Source: SG8-30 sp963695085
Lineage (GTDB): Bacteria; Pseudomonadota; Gammaproteobacteria; Steroidobacterales; Steroidobacteraceae
Assembly (NCBI GenBank): GCA_963695085.1
Contig: CAVOFV010000002.1
Location: 105,383-169,382 of the forward strand
Direction of reading: 5' to 3'
Length of the DNA: 64,000 bases
Below, one piece after another: positions 8,571 through 18,138 of the stretch; within the stretch, counting starts at the first letter, position 1, and the number at the start of each line of letters is the position of its first letter. A model generated the notes under the pieces. The model saw nothing but the letters and a program-made list of their open reading frames with translations, had not been told where the DNA came from and made no database searches. Made by a program: the position numbers and the translations under genes.

Positions 8571-9812
8571 ATGCTCACGCCCCTCCCGCTTGGCATCGGC
8601 CTGCGCTATGTGCGCTCGCGCCGGCGCTCGTTCTTCGTCTCGTTCATCACCTGGGTGTCGGTGCTGGGCGTCTGCCTGGGCGTTGCCGCGCTGATCACCG
8701 TGCTCTCGGTCATGAACGGGTTCGAGGGCGAATTGCGCAGCCGCCTGCTGGCGCTGTCGGCACACGCCACGCTGCGGCTACCCGGCGCGACGGCCGGAGA
8801 GCTGGCGGCGCTGGCCGGCCGGGCACGGTCCTTGCCCGGCGTCGAAGGTGCTGCGCCATTCGTGGAGGTGCAGGGCCTGCTGTCCACCGGCGCGCAACTG
8901 TCCGCGGCGATCGTCCGCGGGATCGACCCGGATGCCGAGTCGGCGGTGGGTGAACTCGGTCAATCGATGCTGGTGGGCGGACCGGGTGATCTGGTGGCGG
9001 GCTCGCGGCGAATGATCCTGGGCCGGGTGCTGGCAGCGGAACTTGCGGTGCGTGACGGCGACGCGGTGACGGTGCTGCTGCCGCGCACTGACGAGAGCGG
9101 CGGTCTCGTGCCCGAGATCGGTGCGTTCACCGTCGCCGGCGTGTTCGAAGTGGGGCTCGCCGACCACGATGCCACGCTGGCGATCGTGCCACTCGCCGAT
9201 CTCATGCAACTGACGGGTGGCGCCGCGCCGGCAGGAGTGCGGCTCAAGTTCGACGATGTGCTGGCCGCGCCACGGCTGGCGCGCGCGACGGCCGCCGCGC
9301 TCGGCGGCGCGGTGGAGGCGCGCGACTGGACGCAGGATCACGCCGCGTATTTTCATGCGATCCGCCTCGAGAAGATCATGATGGCCGTCATCCTGATGCT
9401 GATCGTCGCGGTCGCGGCGTTCAACATCATCGCCAGCCTGGTGATGGTGGTCAGCGACAAGCGCACCGACATCGCAATCCTGCGTACGCTCGGCATGGAC
9501 CGCGCGACGGTGGTCGGGATCTTCGTCACGCAGGGCACGCTGATCGGCTGGCTCGGCACGGCCGCCGGCATCGCGCTGGGTCTGGCGCTGGCCGGCAACG
9601 TGGGCGAGATCACGCCGGTGCTGGAGCACCTGCTTGGCTTCCAGGTGTTCGACGCGGACGTCTACTACATCAGCACGATTCCGTCCGAAGTGCGGCCGGC
9701 AGACGTCGCGCTGGTCGGCGGGTCGGCCTTCGTGCTGACGCTGCTGGCCACGCTCTATCCTGCCTTCCGGGCTGCGGGCACGCGACCGGCGGAGGCGCTG
9801 CGCTATGAATGA
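8571..9812 (+). CDS. lolC: Lipoprotein-releasing ABC transporter permease LolC
   Basis: This is one of the two membrane subunits of LolCDE, which extracts outer-membrane lipoproteins from the inner membrane and passes them to LolA. The 413-residue protein has the four-helix MacB-like topology. A first helix lies near residues 20-45, a periplasmic domain follows to about 265, and three helices complete it (AVILMLIVAVAAFNIIASLVM; then near 315-340 and 375-395). VLSVMNGFEGELR after helix 1 is the LolC/E signature. No Shine-Dalgarno site is visible; TTCAAT at 8557-8562 lies eight bases before the ATG. Confidence 0.93.
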   Translation: MLTPLPLGIGLRYVRSRRRSFFVSFITWVSVLGVCLGVAALITVLSVMNGFEGELRSRLLALSAHATLRLPGATAGELAALAGRARSLPGVEGAAPFVEVQGLLSTGAQLSAAIVRGIDPDAESAVGELGQSMLVGGPGDLVAGSRRMILGRVLAAELAVRDGDAVTVLLPRTDESGGLVPEIGAFTVAGVFEVGLADHDATLAIVPLADLMQLTGGAAPAGVRLKFDDVLAAPRLARATAAALGGAVEARDWTQDHAAYFHAIRLEKIMMAVILMLIVAVAAFNIIASLVMVVSDKRTDIAILRTLGMDRATVVGIFVTQGTLIGWLGTAAGIALGLALAGNVGEITPVLEHLLGFQVFDADVYYISTIPSEVRPADVALVGGSAFVLTLLATLYPAFRAAGTRPAEALRYE

Positions 9813-11064
9813 ACTGCGCTGGCCCTATCCGCTGTGGATCGGTGCGCGCTACCTGAGGCTGCGGCACGACGATCGCTTCGTTGGCTTCATCTCCGCGATC
9901 AGCATGGCGGGCATCGCGATCGGCGTGGCCGTGCTGCTCGTCGTGCTGTCCGTGATGAATGGCTTCGAGCGGGAATTGCGCGAGCGGATTCTCGACGTCA
10001 CCGGACACGCGACACTCGAGGGTCTCGACGGCCGGCTGGCCGACTGGCGCACGCTCGAGGCGCAGATCGCGCAGCGGCCTGAGGTGGTCGCCGTGGCGCC
10101 ATTCATCGGGGGTCGCGCCATGCTGGTGAGCGGGCCACACTCGGCCGGCGTGGAACTGCGTGGCGTGCTGCCGCAGGCGGAAGGCGGAGTCTCGGCACTG
10201 GCGCGGATGGTCCAGGACGGCACGCTGGCCGAACTGGAGGCCGGCGCCTATCGCATCGTCCTGGGCCGCGTGCTGGCCGGGGAGCTGGGCGTCAAGCGCG
10301 GCGACCGCGTGCTGGTGGTGATAGCGCAGGGCGTCGTCACGCCGGCGGGCGTGGTGCCTCGCATGCGCCGTTTCACAGTGACGGGCATCTTCGACGCGGG
10401 CATGTACGAGTTCGACAGCGGCCTGGCGCTGCTGCATCTCGAGGACGCCGGCAGGCTGTTCCGGCTGGGCGCGGACGTCTCCGGGCTGCGCTACGCGCTG
10501 CGCGATCCGTATGCGGCCCCGGCCGCCAGCCGCGAACTCGCGGTGGACCTGGGCGGCGGCTTCTTCATCAGCGACTGGACGCGGCGCCACGGCAATTTCT
10601 TCCGCTCGATCCAGGTCACGCGCTCAATCATGTTCGTGGTGCTGCTGCTGGTCGTCGGCGTGGCGGCGTTCAACATCGTCTCGACGCTGGTAATGGTCGT
10701 AAAGGAAAAGCAGGGCGACATCGCCATCCTGCGCACGCTCGGCTCCAGCCCGCGCGAGATACTCGGCGTGTTCCTGGTGCAGGGCGCCGCGATCGGCGTG
10801 GTCGGAACCATGGCAGGACTCGGCCTGGGCCTGGCGATCGCCTTCAACCTCACTTCGATCGTGCACGGGCTGGAAGCGCTGCTGGGGACGACGCTGGTGG
10901 ACGCGCGCGTGTATTTCATCGCCGACCTGCCAGCCGACGTGCGCCTGTCCGACGTGCTGACCGTGTCCGTCACGGCCCTGTCGCTGGGCCTGCTGTCCAC
11001 CCTGTACCCTGCGTGGCGCGCCGCGGGCACCGCGCCGGCCGACGCCCTGCGCCACGAAGTCTGA
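9805..11064 (+). CDS. lolE: Lipoprotein-releasing ABC transporter permease LolE
   Basis: This is the second LolCDE membrane subunit, paralogous to the preceding gene and overlapping it by eight bases. The 419 residues repeat the topology of LolC and the signature VLSVMNGFERELRERILD, with helices near 25-50, 275-300, 325-350 and 380-400. In E. coli LolE binds the incoming lipoprotein and LolC recruits LolA. I assign E to this copy by gene order only, because both copies look alike. Confidence 0.88.
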   Translation: MNELRWPYPLWIGARYLRLRHDDRFVGFISAISMAGIAIGVAVLLVVLSVMNGFERELRERILDVTGHATLEGLDGRLADWRTLEAQIAQRPEVVAVAPFIGGRAMLVSGPHSAGVELRGVLPQAEGGVSALARMVQDGTLAELEAGAYRIVLGRVLAGELGVKRGDRVLVVIAQGVVTPAGVVPRMRRFTVTGIFDAGMYEFDSGLALLHLEDAGRLFRLGADVSGLRYALRDPYAAPAASRELAVDLGGGFFISDWTRRHGNFFRSIQVTRSIMFVVLLLVVGVAAFNIVSTLVMVVKEKQGDIAILRTLGSSPREILGVFLVQGAAIGVVGTMAGLGLGLAIAFNLTSIVHGLEALLGTTLVDARVYFIADLPADVRLSDVLTVSVTALSLGLLSTLYPAWRAAGTAPADALRHEV

Positions 11065-11074
11065 GGATCACAAG

Positions 11075-11764
11075 ATGTCTGCAAGTGTCGTGCTCGGCTG
11101 CCGCGGATTGCGCAAGGAATTCCGCCAGGGTCCGGTCACCCTGACGGTGCTCAAGGACCTCGATTTCGAGGTGCGCGCGGGGGAACGTGTGGCCGTCGTC
11201 GGCGCCTCGGGTTCCGGCAAGACCACGCTGCTTCAGCTGCTCGGCGGACTCGACGAACCCACCGCGGGCACGGTGGCGGTTGGTGGGCAGGCGCTGACGG
11301 CGCTGGACGAGACCGCGCGCGGCAGGCTCCGCAACCGCACCATCGGTTTTGTCTACCAGTTCCACCACCTGCTGCCGGAGTTCACGGCGCTCGAGAACGT
11401 GGCAATGCCGTTGCTGGTGCGTGGCGATCGGCGCCGGGCGGCCGCCGACCGCGCGCGTCACCTGCTCGAGCGGGTCGGGCTCGGCGCGCGGCTCGAGCAC
11501 CGGCCGGCCGAACTGTCGGGGGGCGAGCGGCAGCGCACCGCCGTGGCGCGGGCGCTGGTGACTGCACCGCAGGTCGTGCTGGCCGACGAGCCGACCGGCA
11601 ACCTCGACGGGGCCAATGCGGCCCAGGTCTTCGAACTGATGCTTGAGCTGAACCGGGAATCCGGCACGAGCCTGGTGATCGTCACCCACGACGAGCGTCT
11701 CGCGGCCCGCCTGGACCGTGTCGTCACCCTGACCGACGGCAATCTGCGCGAACGCGCGGGCTGA
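11075..11764 (+). CDS. lolD: Lipoprotein-releasing ABC transporter ATPase LolD
   Basis: LolD is the cytoplasmic ATPase of LolCDE. The 229-residue protein has Walker A GASGSGKTT, the Q-loop region FVYQFHHLLPEFTALENV, the ABC signature LSGGERQRTAVARAL, Walker B VVLADEPTGNLD and the H-loop VTHDE. The FxxQxHHLLPEF segment is characteristic of LolD among the MacB-class ATPases. It sits 10 bases after lolE. The third lolCDE partner, LolA, is encoded at 50248. Confidence 0.95.
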   Translation: MSASVVLGCRGLRKEFRQGPVTLTVLKDLDFEVRAGERVAVVGASGSGKTTLLQLLGGLDEPTAGTVAVGGQALTALDETARGRLRNRTIGFVYQFHHLLPEFTALENVAMPLLVRGDRRRAAADRARHLLERVGLGARLEHRPAELSGGERQRTAVARALVTAPQVVLADEPTGNLDGANAAQVFELMLELNRESGTSLVIVTHDERLAARLDRVVTLTDGNLRERAG

Positions 11765-11827
11765 GCGCGACCGCCCGCCCGTCGACGCGGGCTAGGCTCG
11801 GACCGGTCCGGCCCGCCATCCGCCGCG

Positions 11828-14086
11828 ATGCCACTCCTGGCCCTGGCCTTCCTGGCCGGCGCCGCGTGCGTGTTCGGCCTGGAACGCCTGCCGGGCTGGC
11901 CGGCGCTCGCGCTGCTGTCGTCGGTCGTGGCGGCCACGTGGTGCCTCGACGGGCGCCCCGTGGCCTGTGCCATCGCCGGTTTCGTGCTGGCGGCCGGCCA
12001 CGGCCACCTGGCGCTGGCCCGGGACTGGCCCTGTGCGCGTGACCGGGAGCAGCTGCAATTCGAGGGCCGCGTGGTCTCGCCGCCGGAATGGCGACCGGGT
12101 CGCGCGGATTTCGATGTCGCGACCGACCGCGCGGCGCGGCGGCGCGGGGTGCCGCCGCGGCTGCGGCTGTCCTGGTACGAGCCGGACGAATTGCCGGTGC
12201 CGGGCGAGCGCTGGCGGTTTGAAGCGCGTCTGCGCTGCCGCAGCGGCCTGGCCAATCCAGGCGGATCGGACCGCGAGTTGTCGCTGCTGCGCAGCGGGCT
12301 CGGCGCGACCGGCTACGTCGCCGGTGCGTCGCCACGACGCCTGGGCGGCGGACCGCTGGCCGCGCCGGTCGCATGGTTGCGCGACCGGATCGGCGGACGG
12401 ATTGCCGAGGCGGCCGCCGGCACCCGGTCGGTCGGCGTACTGCAGGGCCTGGCGGTGGGCCTGCGTGGCAACATCGCGCCGGAACTGAACGATGCCTTCG
12501 TCGCGACGGGTACCGCGCACCTGATCGCGATCTCAGGGATGCACGTGACGGCCTTCGCCATCGCGGCCCACCTGCTGCTGCGGCTCGGCTACCGCCTGCA
12601 CGGACGGGCAGCATGGAGCAGGCACTGGCCGGCGGCGCAGGCGCTCGCCGTCCTGGCGATGACCGCGGCCTACGGACTGCTGGCCGGCGCCTCGCTGCCG
12701 ACCGTGCGCACCGTGGCGATGGTGACGGTCGCCCTGGCGCTGCGCGCCGCGCGCCGCCGGGTGCCGGTGGCGGACGTGCTGTGTGGCGCCGCAGTGCTGC
12801 TGGTCGCACTCGACCCGCTGGCCGTGACGTCAGCCGGTTTCTGGCTGTCTTTCGCTGCCGTTGCCGCGCTGCTCGGTCTGCTCGAGTTGCGGGCGGCGCC
12901 GCTGGCCTGGGCGCGCGCCTTCGTTCGTGCCCAGGCGGCCGTGACCGTGGTGCTGGCGCCGGTGTTGCTGGGCGCGTTCGGCGTGGTGTCCCTGGTCGGA
13001 CCGTTCGTCAACGCCGTCGCCATTCCCCTGTTCTCCTGCGTGCTGCTGCCGCTGACGCTGGGTGGCATCGCGCTCATGCCCTTGCCGGGCGGGCTGGCCG
13101 ATGCGCTGTGGCTGGGGTTCGGGCGGCTCCTGGACCGGCTGTGGCCGTGGCTGCTGGCGGCCGGGCAGGGCGAGTACGCCGCGCTGTCGCCGCCCGCGGC
13201 GCCGGGCTGGCTGCTGCTCCTGACACTGGCGGCGGCGCTGGCCGCCGTCGTGCTGCCGGCGCGCGGCCTGCGGGCGCTCGCCGCCGTGCTGCTCTGCACA
13301 TCGCTGTGGCGCCCGGCGCCGGCGCCCGCCAACGGCGGATTCGAGCTGACGGTGCTCGACGTGGGGCACGGTCTCGCAAGCGTCGTGCGCACCGCCACGC
13401 ACGTGCTGGTCTTTGACACCGGTCCGCGCTGGCAGGGCGGTGGCAGCGCGGCGCGCGTCAGCCTGATCCCTTACCTGCGCCGGCTCGGCGTGCGCCGGCT
13501 CGACCTGCTCTTGGTCAGCCACGCTGACAACGACCATGCGGGAGGCGTCGAGGACCTGTTGCGTAGCGTGCCTGTGCAACGGGCGATCGGCGATGCGGGT
13601 TCGCGGTGGAGCTGGCCGGGCTGTGCGGCCGGCCAGCGCTGGTCCTGGGACGGCGTGGACTTCACGGTCGTGCACCCGCCGCGCGCCGGATCCTGGCACG
13701 GCAACGACGGTTCCTGCGCGCTGCGGATCGCGGGCGCGGGCGGTGCCGCGCTGCTGCTCGCGGACCCCGAACGGCGCGCCGAGCGCGCGATGCTGTCGCA
13801 GCGCATCGCCGCCGACGTCGTCATCGTGCCGCACCACGGCAGCGCGTCCTCGTCATCCACGGACTTGGTCGCGGCGGTCGGTGCGCGCAGCGCGCTGGTG
13901 TCCGCCGGCCACGGCAATCGCTGGGGCCTGCCGCGCGATGACGTCGTTGCGCGCTGGCGCGCGGCTGGCGCACGGGTCGAGACGACGGCATCCGGCGGCG
14001 CCCTGCGCGTCGACTTCGTGCCCGGCGCCGGACCCGGACCGGTCCGGGCGCACCGTTTGGCCGTCCGGCGCTGGTGGCAGCGCTGA
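11828..14086 (+). CDS. comEC: ComEC/Rec2 DNA uptake channel
   Basis: ComEC moves single-stranded DNA across the inner membrane in natural transformation. The 752-residue protein is full length. It has an N-terminal membrane segment and an OB-like DUF4131 region (about 30-190). The multi-helix Competence domain (about 215-475) contains the typical HLIAISGMHVTAFAI and ASLPTVRTVAM. A C-terminal metallo-beta-lactamase-like domain (about 500-730) carries the metal motif VSHADNDHAGG and later VPHHGSASSSS. The stop is 43 bases before exbB. No other competence gene is in the window, so the presence of transformation is not shown. Confidence 0.93.
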   Translation: MPLLALAFLAGAACVFGLERLPGWPALALLSSVVAATWCLDGRPVACAIAGFVLAAGHGHLALARDWPCARDREQLQFEGRVVSPPEWRPGRADFDVATDRAARRRGVPPRLRLSWYEPDELPVPGERWRFEARLRCRSGLANPGGSDRELSLLRSGLGATGYVAGASPRRLGGGPLAAPVAWLRDRIGGRIAEAAAGTRSVGVLQGLAVGLRGNIAPELNDAFVATGTAHLIAISGMHVTAFAIAAHLLLRLGYRLHGRAAWSRHWPAAQALAVLAMTAAYGLLAGASLPTVRTVAMVTVALALRAARRRVPVADVLCGAAVLLVALDPLAVTSAGFWLSFAAVAALLGLLELRAAPLAWARAFVRAQAAVTVVLAPVLLGAFGVVSLVGPFVNAVAIPLFSCVLLPLTLGGIALMPLPGGLADALWLGFGRLLDRLWPWLLAAGQGEYAALSPPAAPGWLLLLTLAAALAAVVLPARGLRALAAVLLCTSLWRPAPAPANGGFELTVLDVGHGLASVVRTATHVLVFDTGPRWQGGGSAARVSLIPYLRRLGVRRLDLLLVSHADNDHAGGVEDLLRSVPVQRAIGDAGSRWSWPGCAAGQRWSWDGVDFTVVHPPRAGSWHGNDGSCALRIAGAGGAALLLADPERRAERAMLSQRIAADVVIVPHHGSASSSSTDLVAAVGARSALVSAGHGNRWGLPRDDVVARWRAAGARVETTASGGALRVDFVPGAGPGPVRAHRLAVRRWWQR

Positions 14087-14128
14087 ACGGGTGCCGGATG
14101 GGCGCTCGCACGCTATCATGCGCGTCGC

Positions 14129-14767
14129 ATGTGGGAAATTATCAAGGCCGGCGGCCCGGTGATGTGGCCGATCATCGTCTGCTCGATCGGGGCAGCCGCC
14201 ATCATTCTCGAGCGGCTGTGGACCCTGCAGGAGAAGCGGGTCATCCCGCGCTCGCTCACCGACAAGGTCTGGAAGCTGGTCGAGACGCGCACGCTGACCG
14301 ATCGGCATATCACGGCACTCGAGCACAACTCGCCGCTTGGCCGCGTGCTGGCGTCGGGCCTCATGAATCGCGACCGCGGCCGCGAGATCATGAAGGAAGT
14401 CATCGAGGACACCGGCCGGCACGTCGTTCACGAGCTGGAGCGCTTCCTGAATGCGCTGGGTACGATCGCTGCGATTTCGCCGCTGCTGGGCCTGCTCGGC
14501 ACGGTGACCGGCATGGTGTCGGCATTCGACGCGATCACGTCCCAGGGTGTCGGTGATGCACGCGTGCTGTCGGGTGGCATCGGCGAGGCGCTGCTCACCA
14601 CGGCGGCCGGCTTGATCGTCGCGATTCCCGCGCTGATCGGCTATCGCTACCTGCGGGGCCGCGTCGATGCGCTGGTCATCGAGATGGAGAAGGAAGCCAT
14701 CAAGCTGGTGCGGGCCTTCGACCGGCTGGGAGCAGCGACCGAGGCCGCGCCAGCGGCCGAGCCATGA
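14129..14767 (+). CDS. exbB: MotA/TolQ/ExbB proton channel family protein
   Basis: The 212-residue inner-membrane protein has a first helix near residues 12-30, a cytoplasmic loop, and the paired helices of the ExbB/TolQ fold. The conserved segment NALGTIAAISPLLGLLGTVTGM (about 108-130) is followed by LLTTAAGLIVAIPALIGY. With ExbD it forms a proton-driven motor that energizes an outer-membrane partner. The position before exbD-msbA-lpxK, rather than beside tolA/pal or tonB, is a known order; whether it serves TonB or another function is open. TATCAT at 14114-14119 lies nine bases before the ATG and no ribosome site is seen. Confidence 0.9.
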   Translation: MWEIIKAGGPVMWPIIVCSIGAAAIILERLWTLQEKRVIPRSLTDKVWKLVETRTLTDRHITALEHNSPLGRVLASGLMNRDRGREIMKEVIEDTGRHVVHELERFLNALGTIAAISPLLGLLGTVTGMVSAFDAITSQGVGDARVLSGGIGEALLTTAAGLIVAIPALIGYRYLRGRVDALVIEMEKEAIKLVRAFDRLGAATEAAPAAEP

Positions 14768-15180
14768 AGCTCAGTCCGCGCCGTCGCGAAGACCCCGAAC
14801 TCAACCTCACGTCGTTGATCGACGTCGTCCTGCTGCTGGTGATCTTCTTCATGGTCTCGACGACCTTCGTCGAGGAAGGCCGCCTGCGGATCGAGCTGCC
14901 GACCGCCAGCGAGGTGCCGGTCGCCAGGCCGCAGGATCCGATCGTGGTGACCGTCACGGCCCAGGGCAGCTACCGTGTCAACGAGCAGGGACTGGTCAAC
15001 AACGCGCCGGAAACGCTGCGCGCCGCGCTGGTGCGCGAGTCGGCGGGCGAGCGCGACCGGCCGCTGACGATCCGTGCCGACGCGCGGGCCACCCACCAGA
15101 CGGTCGTGACCGTCATGGACATCGCCGCGCGACTCGGCTTCACGCAGGTCAACATAGCGACCATCAGTGAGCAATCCTAG
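14764..15180 (+). CDS. exbD: ExbD/TolR family biopolymer transport protein
   Basis: The 138-residue protein has one N-terminal membrane helix (about residues 17-37) preceded by LNLTSLIDVV, whose Asp is the conserved proton-carrying residue of ExbD/TolR. A periplasmic domain follows. The ATG overlaps the exbB stop (ATGA). The pair forms the proton channel unit. The 3' end overlaps the presumed GTG start of msbA. Confidence 0.93.
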   Translation: MKLSPRRREDPELNLTSLIDVVLLLVIFFMVSTTFVEEGRLRIELPTASEVPVARPQDPIVVTVTAQGSYRVNEQGLVNNAPETLRAALVRESAGERDRPLTIRADARATHQTVVTVMDIAARLGFTQVNIATISEQS

Positions 15181-16936
15181 GGCAGGTCCGTCGCCGCCGC
15201 CGGCCGAGGCCAGCGGCATGAGCATCTACATGAGGCTGCTCGCCTATGCGCGGCCGCACTGGCCGATGTTCACGCTGGGCGTTCTCGGCATGACGTTGTT
15301 TGCGGCCACCGACACCGGGCTGGCGTGGCTGGTCAAGAGATTCCTGGACGGCGCCTTCGTCGAGCGCGACAGCGCCGTGCTGCTGATGGTGCCGGCGGGG
15401 ATCATCGCGCTGTTCACGGCGCGTGGCATCGGCGACTACCTGTCGGTGTTCGCGCCGGGCTGGGTCGGCCGACAGGTCATCAAGAGCCTGCGCGCTGACG
15501 TCTTCCGGCAGTACCTGCACCTGCCGGCATCCTTCTACGACGGCACCGGGGTTGCCCAGTTGCTGTCGAGGCTGACCTACAACATCGAGCTGGTGGCCGA
15601 GGCCGCGACGACGGCCATCACCTCGATGATCCGCGACACGCTGACCATCACTGGGCTGCTCGGCTGGCTGGTCTACATGAACTGGCGCCTGACGCTGTTT
15701 GCGCTCGGCGTCGCGCCGCTGATCATCGGCCTGATGCGCGTGACGAGCCGCCTGTTCCGCCGTTACAGCCAGCGTATCCAGAACTCGATGGGCGACGTCA
15801 CGCGGGTGGCGAAGGAGGCGCTCGAGGGGCACCGCATGATCAAGGTGTTCAACGCGCAGGATCAGGAGCTCGGCCTGTTCGAGTCGGTCAACGAGAGCAA
15901 CCGCGCCAGCTTCATGAAACTGGTCACGGTCAAGGCCGTTTCCGGCCCGGTGGTGCAGATCATCGCGGCGCTCGGTCTGGCCGCCGTCATGTACGTGGCG
16001 ATCCGCCAGGTGCTGCAGCAGGGGGTCTCGATCGGCGAATTCACCTCGTTTCTGACTGCCCTGCTGCTCATCACCGCGCCGCTCAGGCGGCTGGTCAGCG
16101 TGGTCGGCCCACTGCAGCAGGGCATCGCGGCCGGCGCCAGCGTGTTCGAGATCCTCGACACGCCGGGTGAAGGGGAGGGCGGCCCGCGGCCGCTCGCGCG
16201 CGCACGCGGCGAGGTCGAGTTCAACGACGTGTGTTTCGAGTACACCCGGGACAAGGGCCAGGTGTTGCGCGGCGTCACTTTCGTGGCCCGCCCGGGCGAG
16301 TCGATCGCGATTGTCGGCCGCTCCGGCAGCGGCAAGTCCACGCTGGTGAGTCTGCTGCCGCGCTTCTACGACGTCAGCGCAGGCCAGGCGAAGCTGGATG
16401 GCATCGATGTCAGGGAGTACCGGCTCAAGGACCTGCGCAACCAGTTCAGCCTGGTGAGCCAGGACGTGGTGCTGCTGGACGACAGCGTGCGCAACAACAT
16501 CGCGTTCAGCGTGCCGTCGGCCAGCGCCCAGGCGGTCGAGGATGCGGCGCGGTCCGCGCACGTGCTGGAGTTCGTGAAGACGTTCCCCGACGGGCTCGAC
16601 ACCCGCGTCGGCGAACGCGGCATGCTGCTGTCCGGCGGCCAGCGCCAGCGCGTAGCGATTGCCCGGGCGATGCTCAAGGACGCGCCGGTGCTGATCCTGG
16701 ACGAGGCGACGTCGGCGCTCGACACCGAGTCAGAACGGGTCGTGCAGGAGGCCCTCGCCGGCCTGATGAAGGACCGCACGACGCTGGTGATCGCGCACCG
16801 CTTGTCCACGATCGAGAAGGCCGACCGCATCCTCGTGCTGGACGACGGGCGGCTGGTGGAGAGTGGCACGCACGCCGAGCTGCTGGCGCACGGTGGCGTT
16901 TACGCGGCCCTGCACAGGATGCAGTTCAACGTCTGA
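15167..16936 (+). CDS. msbA: Lipid A flippase MsbA (ABC transporter)
   Basis: MsbA is a homodimeric ABC exporter that flips core-lipid A across the inner membrane. The 589-residue protein has a six-helix domain (about residues 25-320) and a nucleotide-binding domain (about 345-585) with Walker A GRSGSGKST, signature LLSGGQRQRVAIARAML, Walker B VLILDEATSALD and H-loop IAHRLST. The GTG at 15167 overlaps exbD. The ATG at 15218, just before MSIYMRLLAYARPHWP, is an equally possible start. lpxK and kdsB downstream support the lipid A role. Confidence 0.94.
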   Translation: MSNPRAGPSPPPAEASGMSIYMRLLAYARPHWPMFTLGVLGMTLFAATDTGLAWLVKRFLDGAFVERDSAVLLMVPAGIIALFTARGIGDYLSVFAPGWVGRQVIKSLRADVFRQYLHLPASFYDGTGVAQLLSRLTYNIELVAEAATTAITSMIRDTLTITGLLGWLVYMNWRLTLFALGVAPLIIGLMRVTSRLFRRYSQRIQNSMGDVTRVAKEALEGHRMIKVFNAQDQELGLFESVNESNRASFMKLVTVKAVSGPVVQIIAALGLAAVMYVAIRQVLQQGVSIGEFTSFLTALLLITAPLRRLVSVVGPLQQGIAAGASVFEILDTPGEGEGGPRPLARARGEVEFNDVCFEYTRDKGQVLRGVTFVARPGESIAIVGRSGSGKSTLVSLLPRFYDVSAGQAKLDGIDVREYRLKDLRNQFSLVSQDVVLLDDSVRNNIAFSVPSASAQAVEDAARSAHVLEFVKTFPDGLDTRVGERGMLLSGGQRQRVAIARAMLKDAPVLILDEATSALDTESERVVQEALAGLMKDRTTLVIAHRLSTIEKADRILVLDDGRLVESGTHAELLAHGGVYAALHRMQFNV

Positions 16937-16949
16937 CAGGTTGCGCCGC

Positions 16950-17936
16950 ATGCACGACTGGTTGCTCGAGACGTGGTACGGAGGCACGCGCCGCGGTCGC
17001 TGGCTGCTGCCCTGCGCGTGGTTGTTCGGCGCAGCGGCAGCGCTGCGGCGCGCTGCCTACCGGCGCGGCTGGCTGCCGGCCTACCGCTCGTCATGCCCGG
17101 TGGTGATCGTCGGCAACGTGACGGTCGGCGGCACCGGCAAGACGCCGCTCGTGCTGTGGCTGGCGCAGCGGCTGCGTGCCGCCGGGCACCGGGTCGGCAT
17201 CGTCAGCCGCGGCTACGGCGGCCGCCAGTCCGGAGCGCGCATCGTGCGTCCGCACGACGACGCACGGGCGGTCGGGGACGAGCCGCTGCTGCTGGCGCGG
17301 CGCGGCATTGCCACGGTCGCGACCGGCGCCGAGCGTGCTGCCGCCGTGCGGCTGCTCGAGGCGTCCTGCGACATCGTGCTGTGCGACGATGGCCTGCAGC
17401 ACTATGCGCTGCAGCGCGACGCGGAGATCGTCGTCGTGGACGGCGCGCGCGGCTTCGGCAATGGCTGGCTGCTGCCGGCCGGGCCGTTGCGCGAATCCCG
17501 CCAGCGCCTGCGGCGGGTCGATGCGGTCGTGGTCAACGGCCCGGGTCTCGAATGGCCGGGCGCGCTGCGCATGGGCGTGGCAGCCGTGCAGTTCGTTTGC
17601 ATCGCGAGCGGCGAACGGCGGCCGCCAGGCGCTTTCCGCGGGCAGCGGGTCAGGGCGGTCGCGGCCACCGGTCATCCCGAGCGCTTCTTCGGGCTGCTCG
17701 AAGGGCTCGGCGCAGTGGTGGAACGGCATCCGCTGCCGGATCACGCAGACACGGCGCAAGCGCTGGCGGCGCTGGGCGATGACATTCCGGTCCTGATGAC
17801 GGAGAAGGATGCCGTAAAATGCGGCGGGACGGCCGGTCCGCAGCACTGGTACCTGGAGATCGCGGCGGACATCGGGCCGGACGACGCATCGCGGCTGTCG
17901 TCGATCGTCGAGGCGGCCTTGCGCCGCAACAACTGA
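16950..17936 (+). CDS. lpxK: Tetraacyldisaccharide 4'-kinase LpxK
   Basis: LpxK phosphorylates the 4' position of tetraacyldisaccharide 1-phosphate to make lipid IVA, at the inner face of the inner membrane. The 328-residue protein has a hydrophobic N-terminal helix, the modified P-loop VGNVTVGGTGKTPL near residue 55, GIVSRGYGG, VGDEP and the DDGLQHY motif. The C-terminal segment MTEKDAVKC is conserved as well. I start at the ATG at 16950 because the upstream part of the open frame lies inside msbA and is not conserved. Confidence 0.95.
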   Translation: MHDWLLETWYGGTRRGRWLLPCAWLFGAAAALRRAAYRRGWLPAYRSSCPVVIVGNVTVGGTGKTPLVLWLAQRLRAAGHRVGIVSRGYGGRQSGARIVRPHDDARAVGDEPLLLARRGIATVATGAERAAAVRLLEASCDIVLCDDGLQHYALQRDAEIVVVDGARGFGNGWLLPAGPLRESRQRLRRVDAVVVNGPGLEWPGALRMGVAAVQFVCIASGERRPPGAFRGQRVRAVAATGHPERFFGLLEGLGAVVERHPLPDHADTAQALAALGDDIPVLMTEKDAVKCGGTAGPQHWYLEIAADIGPDDASRLSSIVEAALRRNN

Positions 17937-17945
17937 GGACCCCCC

Positions 17946-18134
17946 GTGGACACGAAACTCCTGGATATTCTGGCCTGCCCTGTGTGCAAGGGCCCGTTGC
18001 AGCATGCGCGCGAGGCGCAGGTGCTCGTCTGCCGGGCGGACCGGCTCGCCTACCCGATCCGCGACGGCATCCCGGTGATGCTGGAGGACGAAGCACGACA
18101 GTTGTCCTCCGACGACCCGTTGATGGCGCGCTGA
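17946..18134 (+). CDS. Trm112 family protein (YcaR-like)
   Basis: The 62-residue protein begins LLDILACPVCKGPL and ends with LAYPIRDGIPVMLEDEAR, the full pattern of the bacterial Trm112/UPF0434 family. The CPxC pair with a later Cys suggests a small metal site. Its exact job is unknown in bacteria, but it sits between lpxK and kdsB as ycaR does in E. coli. The GTG start, nine bases after lpxK, fits the family N-terminus. Confidence 0.92.
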   Translation: MDTKLLDILACPVCKGPLQHAREAQVLVCRADRLAYPIRDGIPVMLEDEARQLSSDDPLMAR

Positions 18135-18138
18135 GGCC